Part shown: one piece after another, positions 25,390 through 33,144 of the stretch
Numbering within the stretch: the stretch's first letter is position 1
How the letters are laid out: every line of letters begins with the position of its first letter
Assembly (NCBI GenBank): GCA_965202675.1
Contig: OZ241842.1
Span: forward strand, 682,001-746,000
Origin: CATQHD01 sp965202675
GTDB taxonomy: Bacteria > Actinomycetota > Acidimicrobiia > Spongiisociales > Spongiisociaceae
Reading direction: 5' to 3'
DNA length: 64,000 bases
Translations under genes and position numbers: made by a program
Notes under the pieces: generated by a model
The model's input: the letters and a program-made list of their open reading frames with translations, nothing else
Told to the model about the DNA's origin: nothing
Databases searched by the model: none

Positions 25390-26339
25390 TCGGACCTTCC
25401 GGGGCCGCCGACCCCGGTTTCATCCGCCCCAGCCGCCGCCTCGAAAGACGCCGCCGGCTGCGGCCCGGATACGCCTGGGCAGCCCTGGCGCTGGCGGTGC
25501 TGGGGCTGGCGGCGGCCGCGCAGGCCGGTTGGTTGATGCGGGCCGTTCTGCTCGACCTCGCATCGCTCTGGCCGGGTTGGGTCATCACCATCGGGCCCCT
25601 GTTCATCCGCCGGCGCAACTCCGGGGCATACCGCCGGGCTGATCGGATCGGCCCCGCCTCGACCGCGCCCCTCATCCTGCTGGTCTGGCTGTTCATCGGG
25701 GCAATCCTGCACCTGGCGGGTTGGGGGGCGCTGCCGTCGGCGGCGGGTAACCTGGCCGGACCGTCGGCGGAGGACGGCCCGGCCTCCGCCGCCCTGGACA
25801 TAGAAACGGCCGGGGCGGTGGAACTGGACGGCGCCGCCCGGCGGCTCTACGAGGTGTACCCCATGCGGGCGGGCGGGCGCACCGCCCCGGCCCGCAGCTC
25901 GGAGGCGTGGACGGACGGCGCCGCCGCCGTGCGGCTGCGGGAAGGCCCCGATCCGGGTTGGTTCGGCTCGGCCGGATGGCGGGCCTCCATCTCGGCCTAT
26001 CCGAGATGGACGGTGGCGGTGCAGGCGGCCCTTCTGGAGGCCGATTTCACCGGAGTGGAAATAGAATCCCTCCGGGTGCGGGCCGACGGCGGACGGGTCC
26101 GTCTGGGCGGCCCGTCCGGGGAGGTTGCGGTCGACATCGACGGGCGGCTGACGCTGGAAGTCCCCTGGGATGCGACCGTGGAGCTGATCGGACCGGGGCA
26201 AGTGGGGCCGGGCTGGGCGATAACCGCCGCCGGGCGGCAATATATCGGCGAGGGCGGCGGGCGGTATCTGATCCGAGCCGCCGCCGATTCCGACCTGGCG
26301 GTGGAACAATGGAGGCAGGACAGCCGGGAGGAAGGCTGA
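25386..26339 (+). CDS. Predicted membrane protein with C-terminal beta-rich domain (toast-rack-like)
   Basis: About 317 residues from GTG 25386, which overlaps the preceding stop. Two or three membrane helices lie in the first 125 residues (YAWAALALAVLGLAAAAQAGW, LILLVWLFIGAILHLAGW). The rest is a repetitive beta-type region (VELDGAARRLYEV, WTVAVQAALLEADFTGVEIE, VDIDGRLTLEVPWDATVELIG) like domains of LiaF/DUF2807-type envelope sensors. I cannot assign a function. Coupling to LytR_C suggests an envelope role. Confidence 0.6.
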   Translation: MIGPSGAADPGFIRPSRRLERRRRLRPGYAWAALALAVLGLAAAAQAGWLMRAVLLDLASLWPGWVITIGPLFIRRRNSGAYRRADRIGPASTAPLILLVWLFIGAILHLAGWGALPSAAGNLAGPSAEDGPASAALDIETAGAVELDGAARRLYEVYPMRAGGRTAPARSSEAWTDGAAAVRLREGPDPGWFGSAGWRASISAYPRWTVAVQAALLEADFTGVEIESLRVRADGGRVRLGGPSGEVAVDIDGRLTLEVPWDATVELIGPGQVGPGWAITAAGRQYIGEGGGRYLIRAAADSDLAVEQWRQDSREEG

Positions 26340-26372
26340 CAGTCGGCGCAGGACGGCGAGAAGGGCAAAGGG

Positions 26373-27686
26373 ATGATTAACCCGGAGGAAGGGCAATCCG
26401 ACGAAAGCAGGCGCTTCGAGTGGCTGCGCCATACCGGCGTGGCCGCCTGGAGCATCGTGGGCGTCTGCGGGGTGGCGGCCTTGCTGGTCTGGCTGATAAT
26501 CCAGCTCAGGGCCATCTGGCCCCCCCTCATCTTCGCGGTGATCATCGTCTTTCTGTTCAACCCGGTGGTGGACCTGCTGGAGCAGTACAAGGTGCCCAGG
26601 GTGGTGGGCGGGTGCCTCTCCTATCTCCTGCTGGGCGGGGTGCTGGTCCTGATCGGAGCCCTGATCATCCCCCTCATCAGGGACCAGGCCGCCGACCTGG
26701 TGGAACAGCTCCCCCAGGCCGTCGCAAGAGCCTCCGAATTCATCTCCGACCTGTTCACCCGGCCCGGCATCCTCGGCAACATCCCGGTGTTGGAGAATCT
26801 TTCCGGCAGTTTGAGCGGATGGTTCTCCAACCTGGACATCGGGTCGTCCGGATGGTTCGGCCAGCTGACCGAAATCGTCCGGGGGGTTCTGGAAACGGCG
26901 GTGGCGGTGCTGCTGGCCCCCGTGCTGGCCTTCTACATCCTGGTGGACGCCCCCAACCTCACCAGGGCCGCCAACCGCATGGTCCCCGCCGGCGACCGGG
27001 CCGAGGCCTTCTACCTGGCGCGCCAGATCGGGAAGGCGGTGGGGGGTTTCATCCGCGGCCAGCTGGTGGTGGCGATCATCGTCGGCCTGCTGTCCAGCCT
27101 GGCCCTGCGTCTGCTCGACCTCCCCTTCTGGCTGATCGTGGGAATGATCGCCGGCCTGCTCAACATCGTCCCGTTCATCGGGCCGTGGGTCGGGGGGGCC
27201 CTGGGGGTCTCGACCGCCCTGATGGTGGGCGACCCGCTCCGGGCGGTGTGGGTGGCGGTGGCGTTCCTGGCCATCCAGCAGCTGGACAACCATTTCGTGA
27301 GCCCCATGATCCTGCGGGTGGCGGTCCATCTGAATCCGGCCACCATCATCCTGGCTCTGTTGGCCGGAAACTCTATAGGAGGCCTGTTCGGAGTGCTCAT
27401 CGCCGTGCCCCTCACCGCGGTGCTGAAGATCGTAACCGGGCACCTCTGGCGCACCCGGGTGCTGGGCGAGTCGTGGGACCAGGCGGCGCAGGCCATCGTG
27501 GTGGAATACGAACCCGAACCCCTGCGGGAGCGGCTGCGGCGCGGGCGTTCCGATGACCTGGAGAGCGGGAACCAAGCAGGCGGGATCTCCGCGGCTTCCG
27601 AAGTCTCCGGGGAGGGCGGCGGGCCGGCGCCCCGCGCGCCGCACCCGACCGAACCCTCCAACCCGCCCCGTCCGCCGAAAGTTTGA
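26373..27686 (+). CDS. AI-2E family transporter (PerM/TqsA-like)
   Basis: A 437-residue membrane protein with about eight helices. Family features are WPPLIFAVIIVFLFNPVVDLLE in the N-terminal pair, and in the C-terminal half GGFIRGQLVVAIIVGLL, NIVPFIGPWVGGALG and NHFVSPMILR. Relatives export AI-2 or act as Na+/H+ antiporters, so the name does not fix a substrate. A Pro/Gly-rich cytoplasmic tail of about 40 residues is present. It lies 6 bp before the CvpA-CAP gene. Confidence 0.85.
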   Translation: MINPEEGQSDESRRFEWLRHTGVAAWSIVGVCGVAALLVWLIIQLRAIWPPLIFAVIIVFLFNPVVDLLEQYKVPRVVGGCLSYLLLGGVLVLIGALIIPLIRDQAADLVEQLPQAVARASEFISDLFTRPGILGNIPVLENLSGSLSGWFSNLDIGSSGWFGQLTEIVRGVLETAVAVLLAPVLAFYILVDAPNLTRAANRMVPAGDRAEAFYLARQIGKAVGGFIRGQLVVAIIVGLLSSLALRLLDLPFWLIVGMIAGLLNIVPFIGPWVGGALGVSTALMVGDPLRAVWVAVAFLAIQQLDNHFVSPMILRVAVHLNPATIILALLAGNSIGGLFGVLIAVPLTAVLKIVTGHLWRTRVLGESWDQAAQAIVVEYEPEPLRERLRRGRSDDLESGNQAGGISAASEVSGEGGGPAPRAPHPTEPSNPPRPPKV

Positions 27687-27692
27687 CCCCCG

Positions 27693-28658
27693 GTGCTGGA
27701 CCTGCTGCTGGGGCTGGCGCTGCTGGGCGCCCTGCTGTCGGGTTACCGACGCGGGTTCATCCGGTCGGCTGTCCGTCTGGCGGTGCTCGTTGCGGCGCTC
27801 TGGACGGGGTACCGCGTCGGCCCCGCCGGCGCCGGGCTGGCGGAGTCATGGACGGGAACCGATCCCCTGGCCTCGAGGTGGATCAGCTCCGCGGCAATAT
27901 TCCTGGTCATCCTCGCAGCGGGGAACCTGGCGGCGAGGCGGCTGGCGGATCTGCTGGGTTCCCTCCACCCCGTCGACCGGATCGCCGGAGGGCTGCTGTC
28001 GGGCGCCGGGTTCGCGGCTGTGGCCGCCCTGCTGCTTCTGCTGGCGGCCGCCGTTCCCTCCCCGCCGCCCTGGATGGAGGGCTACCTGGCCGAGTCCCGC
28101 GCCGCCCGGCTGGTAGAGGAACAGGCGGCGGCGGCCGCCCCGGCGTTAAGCCGGATGCTGGGCGACCGGCTGCTCGAATCCTACGTCAACATCACCCGGT
28201 ACATCGGAGAGGCGCAGGCGGTGGTCGAAGGCGAGGATCGGGTGGACTTCCCGGCGGCGGACACCGCGTCCCTCACCGACCGGCCCGCCGCCGCCGCCGA
28301 GCTGTTCGACCTGCTCAACATGACCAGGATCGAGGACGGGGCGGGCGCGGTGGCCTGGTCGGAGGCCTTGGCGAAGGTGGCGGGGCGCCACGGGCGGGAG
28401 ATGTACGAGGAGGGGTATTTCTCGCATGCCTCGCCTGCCACCGGGATGGTGGGCGCACGGCTGCAGGCCGAGGGCATCCCCTTCCGGGCGGCGGGCGAGA
28501 ACCTGGCCCTCTCCCCTACGGTCGACACCGCGCACGAGGGGCTGCTGGCTTCCCCTTCGCACCGCGCCGCGATGCTCGACCCGATATTCACCAGGGTGGG
28601 AATCTCGGCCATCGAAGGGCCGATGGGCCTCATGGTGGTGCAGGTATTCACAGGATGA
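27693..28658 (+). CDS. CvpA membrane domain fused to CAP/SCP domain
   Basis: A 321-residue protein from GTG 27693. Residues 1 to about 130 are a CvpA-type unit with four helices (LLLGLALLGALLSGYRRGF, IFLVILAAGNLAARRLADLL). Residues about 200-321 are a CAP/SCP (YkwD-like) domain: LFDLLNMTRIEDG, AKVAGRHGREMYEEGYFSH, GENLALS and SPSHRAAMLDP. CvpA fused to extracytoplasmic domains is known (MarP is CvpA plus protease); here the outer domain is CAP. The role may be envelope stress or wall remodelling (inference). Confidence 0.82.
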   Translation: MLDLLLGLALLGALLSGYRRGFIRSAVRLAVLVAALWTGYRVGPAGAGLAESWTGTDPLASRWISSAAIFLVILAAGNLAARRLADLLGSLHPVDRIAGGLLSGAGFAAVAALLLLLAAAVPSPPPWMEGYLAESRAARLVEEQAAAAAPALSRMLGDRLLESYVNITRYIGEAQAVVEGEDRVDFPAADTASLTDRPAAAAELFDLLNMTRIEDGAGAVAWSEALAKVAGRHGREMYEEGYFSHASPATGMVGARLQAEGIPFRAAGENLALSPTVDTAHEGLLASPSHRAAMLDPIFTRVGISAIEGPMGLMVVQVFTG

Positions 28659-28685
28659 GCGGGACGCCGCAGAAGCGGAGGTGAC

Positions 28686-29126
28686 ATGAGCAGACCAGGA
28701 ACGGGCGGCCCGGGCGGGGACCGGCCCGACGACCAAACCCGGCAAGCCCGCTCAGCCCGGAGCGCGGCCGGGGCGGCCGATATGAACCCGCGCCCGCGGG
28801 CGGGGCTGCTCACCCGCAACCTGATGGACCGCTCCAAGCTGGAAGCGGGCCTGGAGCAGGCCGGCTGGAACGCGTCGCATCTGACCGGCCCGCAACTCCC
28901 CCCGTCCCTGGACGGCATCCTGGTCGACCTGGAGCACCCGGCCGCCCTGCCCGTGATCGCGGCGGCGGCCTCCGTCCGGGTGCCCTGCCTCGCCTACGGC
29001 CCCCACGTAAACACCGAAGCGCTGGAAGCGGCCAGGCAGGCGGGCGCCGCCGAAGCCCTGCCCCGCTCGAGAGTCTTCCGAGACATCCCCGCCCTAGCCT
29101 CCCGTCTACGGCCCAGCCAGATGTGA
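28686..29126 (+). CDS. Hypothetical protein, receiver-like fold without phospho-acceptor site
   Basis: A 146-residue protein, possibly starting at ATG 28782 rather than 28686 because the first 32 residues are low-complexity. The remainder (GILVDLEHPAALPVIAAAAS, VPCLAYGPHVNTEALEAARQ, AGAAEALPRSRVFRDIPALA) has the alternating strand/helix pattern of a response-regulator receiver, but lacks the acidic cluster. The call is weak. Its last bases overlap the distal end of the R29 element on the other strand. Confidence 0.5.
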   Translation: MSRPGTGGPGGDRPDDQTRQARSARSAAGAADMNPRPRAGLLTRNLMDRSKLEAGLEQAGWNASHLTGPQLPPSLDGILVDLEHPAALPVIAAAASVRVPCLAYGPHVNTEALEAARQAGAAEALPRSRVFRDIPALASRLRPSQM

Positions 29127-29241
29127 TATTCGGGGGGTTGCCCCTGTTCAAGCGAGGTGCGGCCTGTTGCCGCCCAGCCCCCGCCAAGACGCGAAAATCC
29201 CGCGCCCCCGCCGGCGGCGGTGTTTGCGCTTTAGCACACAC
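29121..29241 (-). ncRNA. Candidate structured RNA or repeat, copy R29
   Basis: Read on the minus strand from the promoter at 29270-29242, this copy keeps the proximal block (GTGTGCTAA, then CAAACACCGCCGCC), the hairpin-forming GCGCGGGATTTTCGCG, and the distal GAACAGGGGCAACC plus CGAATATCACATCTGGC block at 29152-29121. It lacks about 130 bp of the middle of the copy at 56.4 kb, including the GCGAAGC hairpin, so it is an internally shortened member. It ends over the 3' end of the hypothetical gene on the other strand. Confidence 0.4.
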
Positions 29242-29270
29242 ATAGTACTGCAAATCTATGATAAATTCAA
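29242..29270 (-). promoter_or_regulatory. Sigma-70-like promoter, TTGAAT-N17-TACTAT
   Basis: On the minus strand TTGAAT (29270-29265) and TACTAT (29247-29242) are separated by 17 bases in an AT-rich island. The identical boxes and spacing recur at 38460-38432 and 56350-56378. It points away from the recombinase and into R29. Confidence 0.6.
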
Positions 29271-29392
29271 TACATATACCCCGGTAAATGTAAAAAACCC
29301 CCGTAAAATACCCCCCCCCCCACAAGAACACCAAACAACCCCCTACCAGGGGAAACACCCCCCGACCGCCCCACTAAACCCCGGAGGAACCA

Positions 29393-30164
29393 ATGAACCC
29401 CCCAGCCGCCCCCCCCCCCCAATAGAGGAATACCCGCCCCCGCCGGCCTCGACCAGGCCCCCGCCGACGCCCCGCCGCCCGCCGAAGCCATCGGCTACAT
29501 CCGCGTGTCAACCGGCAGACAAGCCGAATCAGGTTTAGGAATCGAAGCCCAAACCACAACCATCGCAACCTGGGCCGACTACAAACACCTCACCCTCGAC
29601 TGGATAACAGACGAAGCCGTCAGCGGCTCCACCGCCCCCGACCGCCGACCCGGACTCAGCCAAGCCCTCACCCGCCTCGAGAACCCCGCAGACCCCGCCC
29701 AGACACTCATAACCGCCAAACTCGACCGCCTCGGCCGCGACACCCGCGACATACTCAACCTCGCCGACCGCGCCCGCACCGGCAACTGGAGACTCGTACT
29801 ACTCGACATCGACATCGACTCGAGCGCCCCCGCCGGCGGCCTAATGCTCACCGTAATGGCCGCCATCGCAGAGTTTGAGAGGAAAGTAATCAGCGAACGC
29901 ACCCGCCGCGCCCTCGCCGAACTCAAAGCCCAGGGAATAACCCTCGGCCGCCCAGACAGAACCCCGCCCGAAGCCACCGCCCGGATCCTCGACCTCCGAA
30001 CAACCGGACACACCTACCAACAAATCGCCGACCAACTCAACACCGAACAAATACCCACCTCCACCGGAACCGGCAACTGGCAACCCACAATGACCCGCCG
30101 CGTCGTACTCCGAGCCGAAGCCGGAGGGGAAGGAACCGCCGCGCCCTCCCCGGCAGGTCAATAG
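29393..30164 (+). CDS. Serine recombinase (resolvase/invertase family), start separated from body by poly-C frameshift
   Basis: The body encodes a small serine recombinase. The catalytic Ser is in IGYIRVSTGRQAESGLG; later come KLDRLGRDTRDI, LMLTVMAAIAEFERKVISER (long E-helix) and a C-terminal helix-turn-helix region (GHTYQQIADQLNTE). The open frame reaches back only to a stop at 29394 and contains no good start before the catalytic motif. ATG 29393, preceded by GGAGGAACC, is an excellent start but is in another frame: it reads into a C12 run (29409-29420) and stops at TAG 29423. One C fewer would join it to the recombinase frame. Either the gene is phase-variable and currently off, or the run length is a sequencing error. 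It is flanked by CAATAGAGGAA repeats. Confidence 0.65.
29409..29420 (+). repeat. C12 homopolymer at the recombinase start
   Basis: Twelve C lie 14 bases after ATG 29393. With 12 C the ATG frame ends at TAG 29423; with 11 (or 14) C it continues into the recombinase; with 13 C it runs to a stop at 29538. Confidence 0.8.
29420..29440 (+). repeat. Direct repeat s1 (CAATAGAGGAATACC type), left of recombinase body
   Basis: CAATAGAGGAATACC followed by CGCCCC. A near-identical copy at 30159-30180 lies at the 3' end of the recombinase gene, so the body of the gene lies between direct repeats. Further copies in the same orientation are at about 30479, 33005, 35905, 36351, 36635, 37430 and 37899. An attachment-site role is inference. 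Confidence 0.5.
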
Positions 30165-30180
30165 AGGAAATACCGCCCCG
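30154..30180 (+). repeat. Direct repeat s2 over the recombinase stop codon
   Basis: CAGGTCAATAGAGGAA, then ATACCGCCCCG. The TAG stop of the recombinase is part of the repeat. It matches s1 at 29420 with one extra A, and s3 at 30474. Confidence 0.55.
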
Positions 30181-30647
30181 AACTCAGCCGCCGACCGGAG
30201 GGAGGAACCGCCGCCCCTGGAGGAACACCCCTCGACCTCGACCAGGAGGAACCCGCCAGCCCCTGGGGAGCGCGTCAGCATCGACCGCCGACCTCGACCG
30301 CATCCCCCGCCAGCGTCAAGCACACCCCCCCCCCCGACCGCGTGGACACTTACCCCACCCCCTCACCCACACACACCGAACCTCGAAGCCCGCCACGGCC
30401 GCCGAGCACCCCGAATCAGCCCTCGACCAGGGGAGCACACCCCACCGGCCCTCGACCTCGACCCCCGCGCCGGCAGGTCAATAGAGGAATACCACCCCGA
30501 GCACCCCCCACCGATCCCCGCACCCTCAACCGCGCCGAGCGCCCGTGTAAAGCCGCCGCACGGTCAGCATCAGCACCACCCCGCCGGCCTCGCCCGACCG
30601 CGAGCGCCGCTACAGTCCAGACACCCCCCCCCCCAAAGGACAAGACC
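30165..30647. other. C-rich region between recombinase and first LRR gene
   Basis: No convincing gene. It holds repeat s3 at 30474-30500, C11 runs at 30325-30335 and 30624-30634, and a degenerate copy of the sequence found just upstream of the second LRR gene (30205-30320 resembles 33058-33115). The open frame continues upstream of the LRR gene to 30342 but is Pro/Arg/Thr low-complexity without a hydrophobic segment, so I do not count it as coding. Confidence 0.5.
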
Positions 30648-32846
30648 GTGAACACCCCCCGGACTCGGCCGCCGGACCTGGACCCGGCCGACTGCTCCAA
30701 CGGAACCTTTGTCGCCGACCCCTACAACAACCCCGGCCTGGTCGCGGACTGCCGAGCACTGGTCAACATTCGCAACCACTGGACCCGCCAGACCGTGCCC
30801 ACCAACTCGGCCCTCCTGGCCTGGGGCACCGGCAACACCACCCGCATCACCGACTGGCCCGGTATTCGCATCACCCGCCAACGAGTAACAGCCCTGGCCC
30901 TGTACGGCAATCAGTTGACCGGAACCATACCCCCCCAACTCAGCCAACTCACCAACCTCGAACAACTGGCCCTGTACGGCAATCAGTTGACCGGAACCAT
31001 ACCCCCCCAACTCAGCCAACTCACCAACCTCACCGGCCTGTACCTGGACTTCAATAAGTTGACCGGAACAATACCCCCCGAACTCAGCCAACTCACCAAC
31101 CTCGAACGCCTGGGCCTGGCCGGCAATCAGTTGACCGGAACAATACCCCCACAACTCAGCCGACTCACCAACCTCGAACACCTGGTCCTGTACGGCAATC
31201 AGTTGACCGGAACAACACCCCCCGAACTCAGCCAACTCACCAACCTCACCGGCCTGACCCTGGCCGGCAATCAGCTAACCGGAACAATACCCCCACAACT
31301 CAGCCGACTCACCAACCTCACCGGCCTGTACCTGCACAGCAATCAGTTGACCGGACCAATACCCCCCCAACTCAGCCAACTCACCAACCTCGAAAGGCTG
31401 TTCCTGCACAGCAATCAGTTGACCGGAACCATACCCCCACAACTCAGCCAACTCACCAACCTCGAACAACTGTACCTGGACAACAATCAGCTAACCGGAA
31501 CCATACCCCCACAACTCAGCCAACTCACCAACCTCGAACACCTGACCCTGCACGTCAATCAGTTGACCGGACCAATACCCCCACAACTCAGCCAACTCAC
31601 CAACCTCACCGGCCTGACCCTGGCCGGCAATCAGCTAACCGGAACAATACCCCCACAACTCAGCCAACTCACCAACCTCGAACATCTAGTCCTGGCCGGC
31701 AATCAGCTAACCGGAACAATACCCCCACAACTCAGCCAACTCACCAACCTCGAACATCTATACCTGGAAGTCAATCAGCTAACCGGAACCATACCCCAAC
31801 AACTCAGCCAACTCACCAACCTCACAATCCTGGACCTGGGCAGCAATCAGCTAACCGGAACCATACCCCCACAACTCAGCCAACTCACCAACCTCACCCA
31901 CCTGGGCCTGGCCGGCAATCAGCTAACCGGACCAATACCCCACCAACTCAGCCAACTCACCAACCTCACCCACCTAGTCCTAGCCGGCAATCAGTTAACC
32001 GGACCAATACCCCCACAACTCACCCGACTCACCAACCTCGAATGGCTGTACCTGAACATCAATCAGTTGACCGGAACCATACCCCCCGAACTCAGCCGAC
32101 TCACCAACCTCAAACACCTGTACCTGGACAACAATCATTTAACCCGACCAATACCCCCACAACTCAGCCAACTCACCAACCTCACCCACCTGGGCCTGGC
32201 CGGCAATCAGTTGACCGGACCAATACCCGCCGAACTCAGCCGACTCACCAACCTCGAATGGCTGGACCTGCTCAACAATCAGTTGACCGGACCAATACCC
32301 CCCGACCTCGGCCGACTCACCAACCTCACCGGCCTGAGCCTGGCCGGCAATCAGTTAACCGGAACCATACCCCCACAACTCAGCCGACTCACCAACCTCA
32401 CCGGCCTGTACCTGCACAGCAATCAGTTGACCGGACCAATACCCCCCCAACTCGGCCGACTCACCAACCTCACCCACCTGTACCTGCACCGCAATCAGTT
32501 GACCGGAACCATACCCCCACAACTCAGCCGACTCACCAACCTCGAACATCTATACCTGAAACTCAATCAGTTGACCGGAACCATACCCCCCCAACTCGGC
32601 CGACTCACCAACCTCACCGGCCTGTACCTGGACTTCAATAAGTTGATCGGGCCAATACCACACCAACTCAGCCGACTCACCAACCTCGAACACCTGGGCC
32701 TGGCCGGCAATCAGTTAACCGGGCCAATACCACACCAACTCAGCCGACTCACCAACCTCACCCACCTGACCCTGGCCGGCAATCAGTTGACCGGCCCCCT
32801 ACCCCCGACCCTAGCCAACCCGCCCGGCTACCCGCCCCCGACCTAG
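30648..32846 (+). CDS. Plant-type leucine-rich repeat protein lacking signal peptide and SLH-like anchor
   Basis: About 732 residues from GTG 30648. This start is chosen because AAGGACAAGACC before it matches the start region of the second LRR gene at 33145. After a 75-residue Cys-containing cap (DPADCSNGTFVADP, WTRQTVPTNSALLAWG) come about 26 LRRs of 24 residues with consensus NQLTGTIPPQLSQLTNL. Compared with the gene at 33145, the N-terminal signal peptide of about 30 residues is missing and the C-terminal SLH-like part is absent; the frame ends in a Pro-rich tail. It is therefore either cytoplasmic, inactive, or a silent donor copy for its neighbour. A C11 run lies 14 bases before the start. 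Confidence 0.7.
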   Translation: MNTPRTRPPDLDPADCSNGTFVADPYNNPGLVADCRALVNIRNHWTRQTVPTNSALLAWGTGNTTRITDWPGIRITRQRVTALALYGNQLTGTIPPQLSQLTNLEQLALYGNQLTGTIPPQLSQLTNLTGLYLDFNKLTGTIPPELSQLTNLERLGLAGNQLTGTIPPQLSRLTNLEHLVLYGNQLTGTTPPELSQLTNLTGLTLAGNQLTGTIPPQLSRLTNLTGLYLHSNQLTGPIPPQLSQLTNLERLFLHSNQLTGTIPPQLSQLTNLEQLYLDNNQLTGTIPPQLSQLTNLEHLTLHVNQLTGPIPPQLSQLTNLTGLTLAGNQLTGTIPPQLSQLTNLEHLVLAGNQLTGTIPPQLSQLTNLEHLYLEVNQLTGTIPQQLSQLTNLTILDLGSNQLTGTIPPQLSQLTNLTHLGLAGNQLTGPIPHQLSQLTNLTHLVLAGNQLTGPIPPQLTRLTNLEWLYLNINQLTGTIPPELSRLTNLKHLYLDNNHLTRPIPPQLSQLTNLTHLGLAGNQLTGPIPAELSRLTNLEWLDLLNNQLTGPIPPDLGRLTNLTGLSLAGNQLTGTIPPQLSRLTNLTGLYLHSNQLTGPIPPQLGRLTNLTHLYLHRNQLTGTIPPQLSRLTNLEHLYLKLNQLTGTIPPQLGRLTNLTGLYLDFNKLIGPIPHQLSRLTNLEHLGLAGNQLTGPIPHQLSRLTNLTHLTLAGNQLTGPLPPTLANPPGYPPPT
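30897..32800 (+). repeat. 72-bp tandem repeat (LRR-coding)
   Basis: Near-identical 72-bp units marked by AATCAGTTGACCGGA and CTCAGCCAACTCACC. The high identity between units and with the array at 33.48-35.26 kb makes unequal crossing-over and gene conversion likely. The units are coding, with no spacers. Confidence 0.9.
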
Positions 32847-33144
32847 ACGCAACCCGCCGGCAGCTCGAGATCCCCGCAACCGCCCCGAACCCAGGTCGAG
32901 CACCCCCGCCGCGCCGCCGCGACCGCCGGCCCCCGTCCCCCGATTTCCCGGAGCCGACCCGCGCGGAGCCGGTCAAGAAATCAGCCCTCCCCCGCCCGAA
33001 CCGATCAATACCAGAATACCGCCTCGACCGCCGCCGCCCGCTACCCCCGCCCTGACCTGGAGGAACACCCCGCCCCTCGACCTCGACCGCATCCCCGGCC
33101 AGCATCCCCGTTAGAGTCAAGGCAGACAACCGAAGGACAAGACC
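32847..33144. other. Spacer between the two LRR genes
   Basis: Non-coding, C-rich. It holds repeat s4 (33003-33020) and a block at 33058-33115 (GGAGGAACACCCC, CTCGACCTCGACCGCATCC) that is also found before the first LRR gene, as expected from duplication of the LRR gene with its leader. The promoter of the second LRR gene must lie here, but no clear boxes are seen. Confidence 0.5.

Noticed and set aside
29121..29505. The AT-rich R29 promoter as promoter of the serine recombinase
   Set aside because: It points to the opposite strand, away from the recombinase. The recombinase promoter is not identified.
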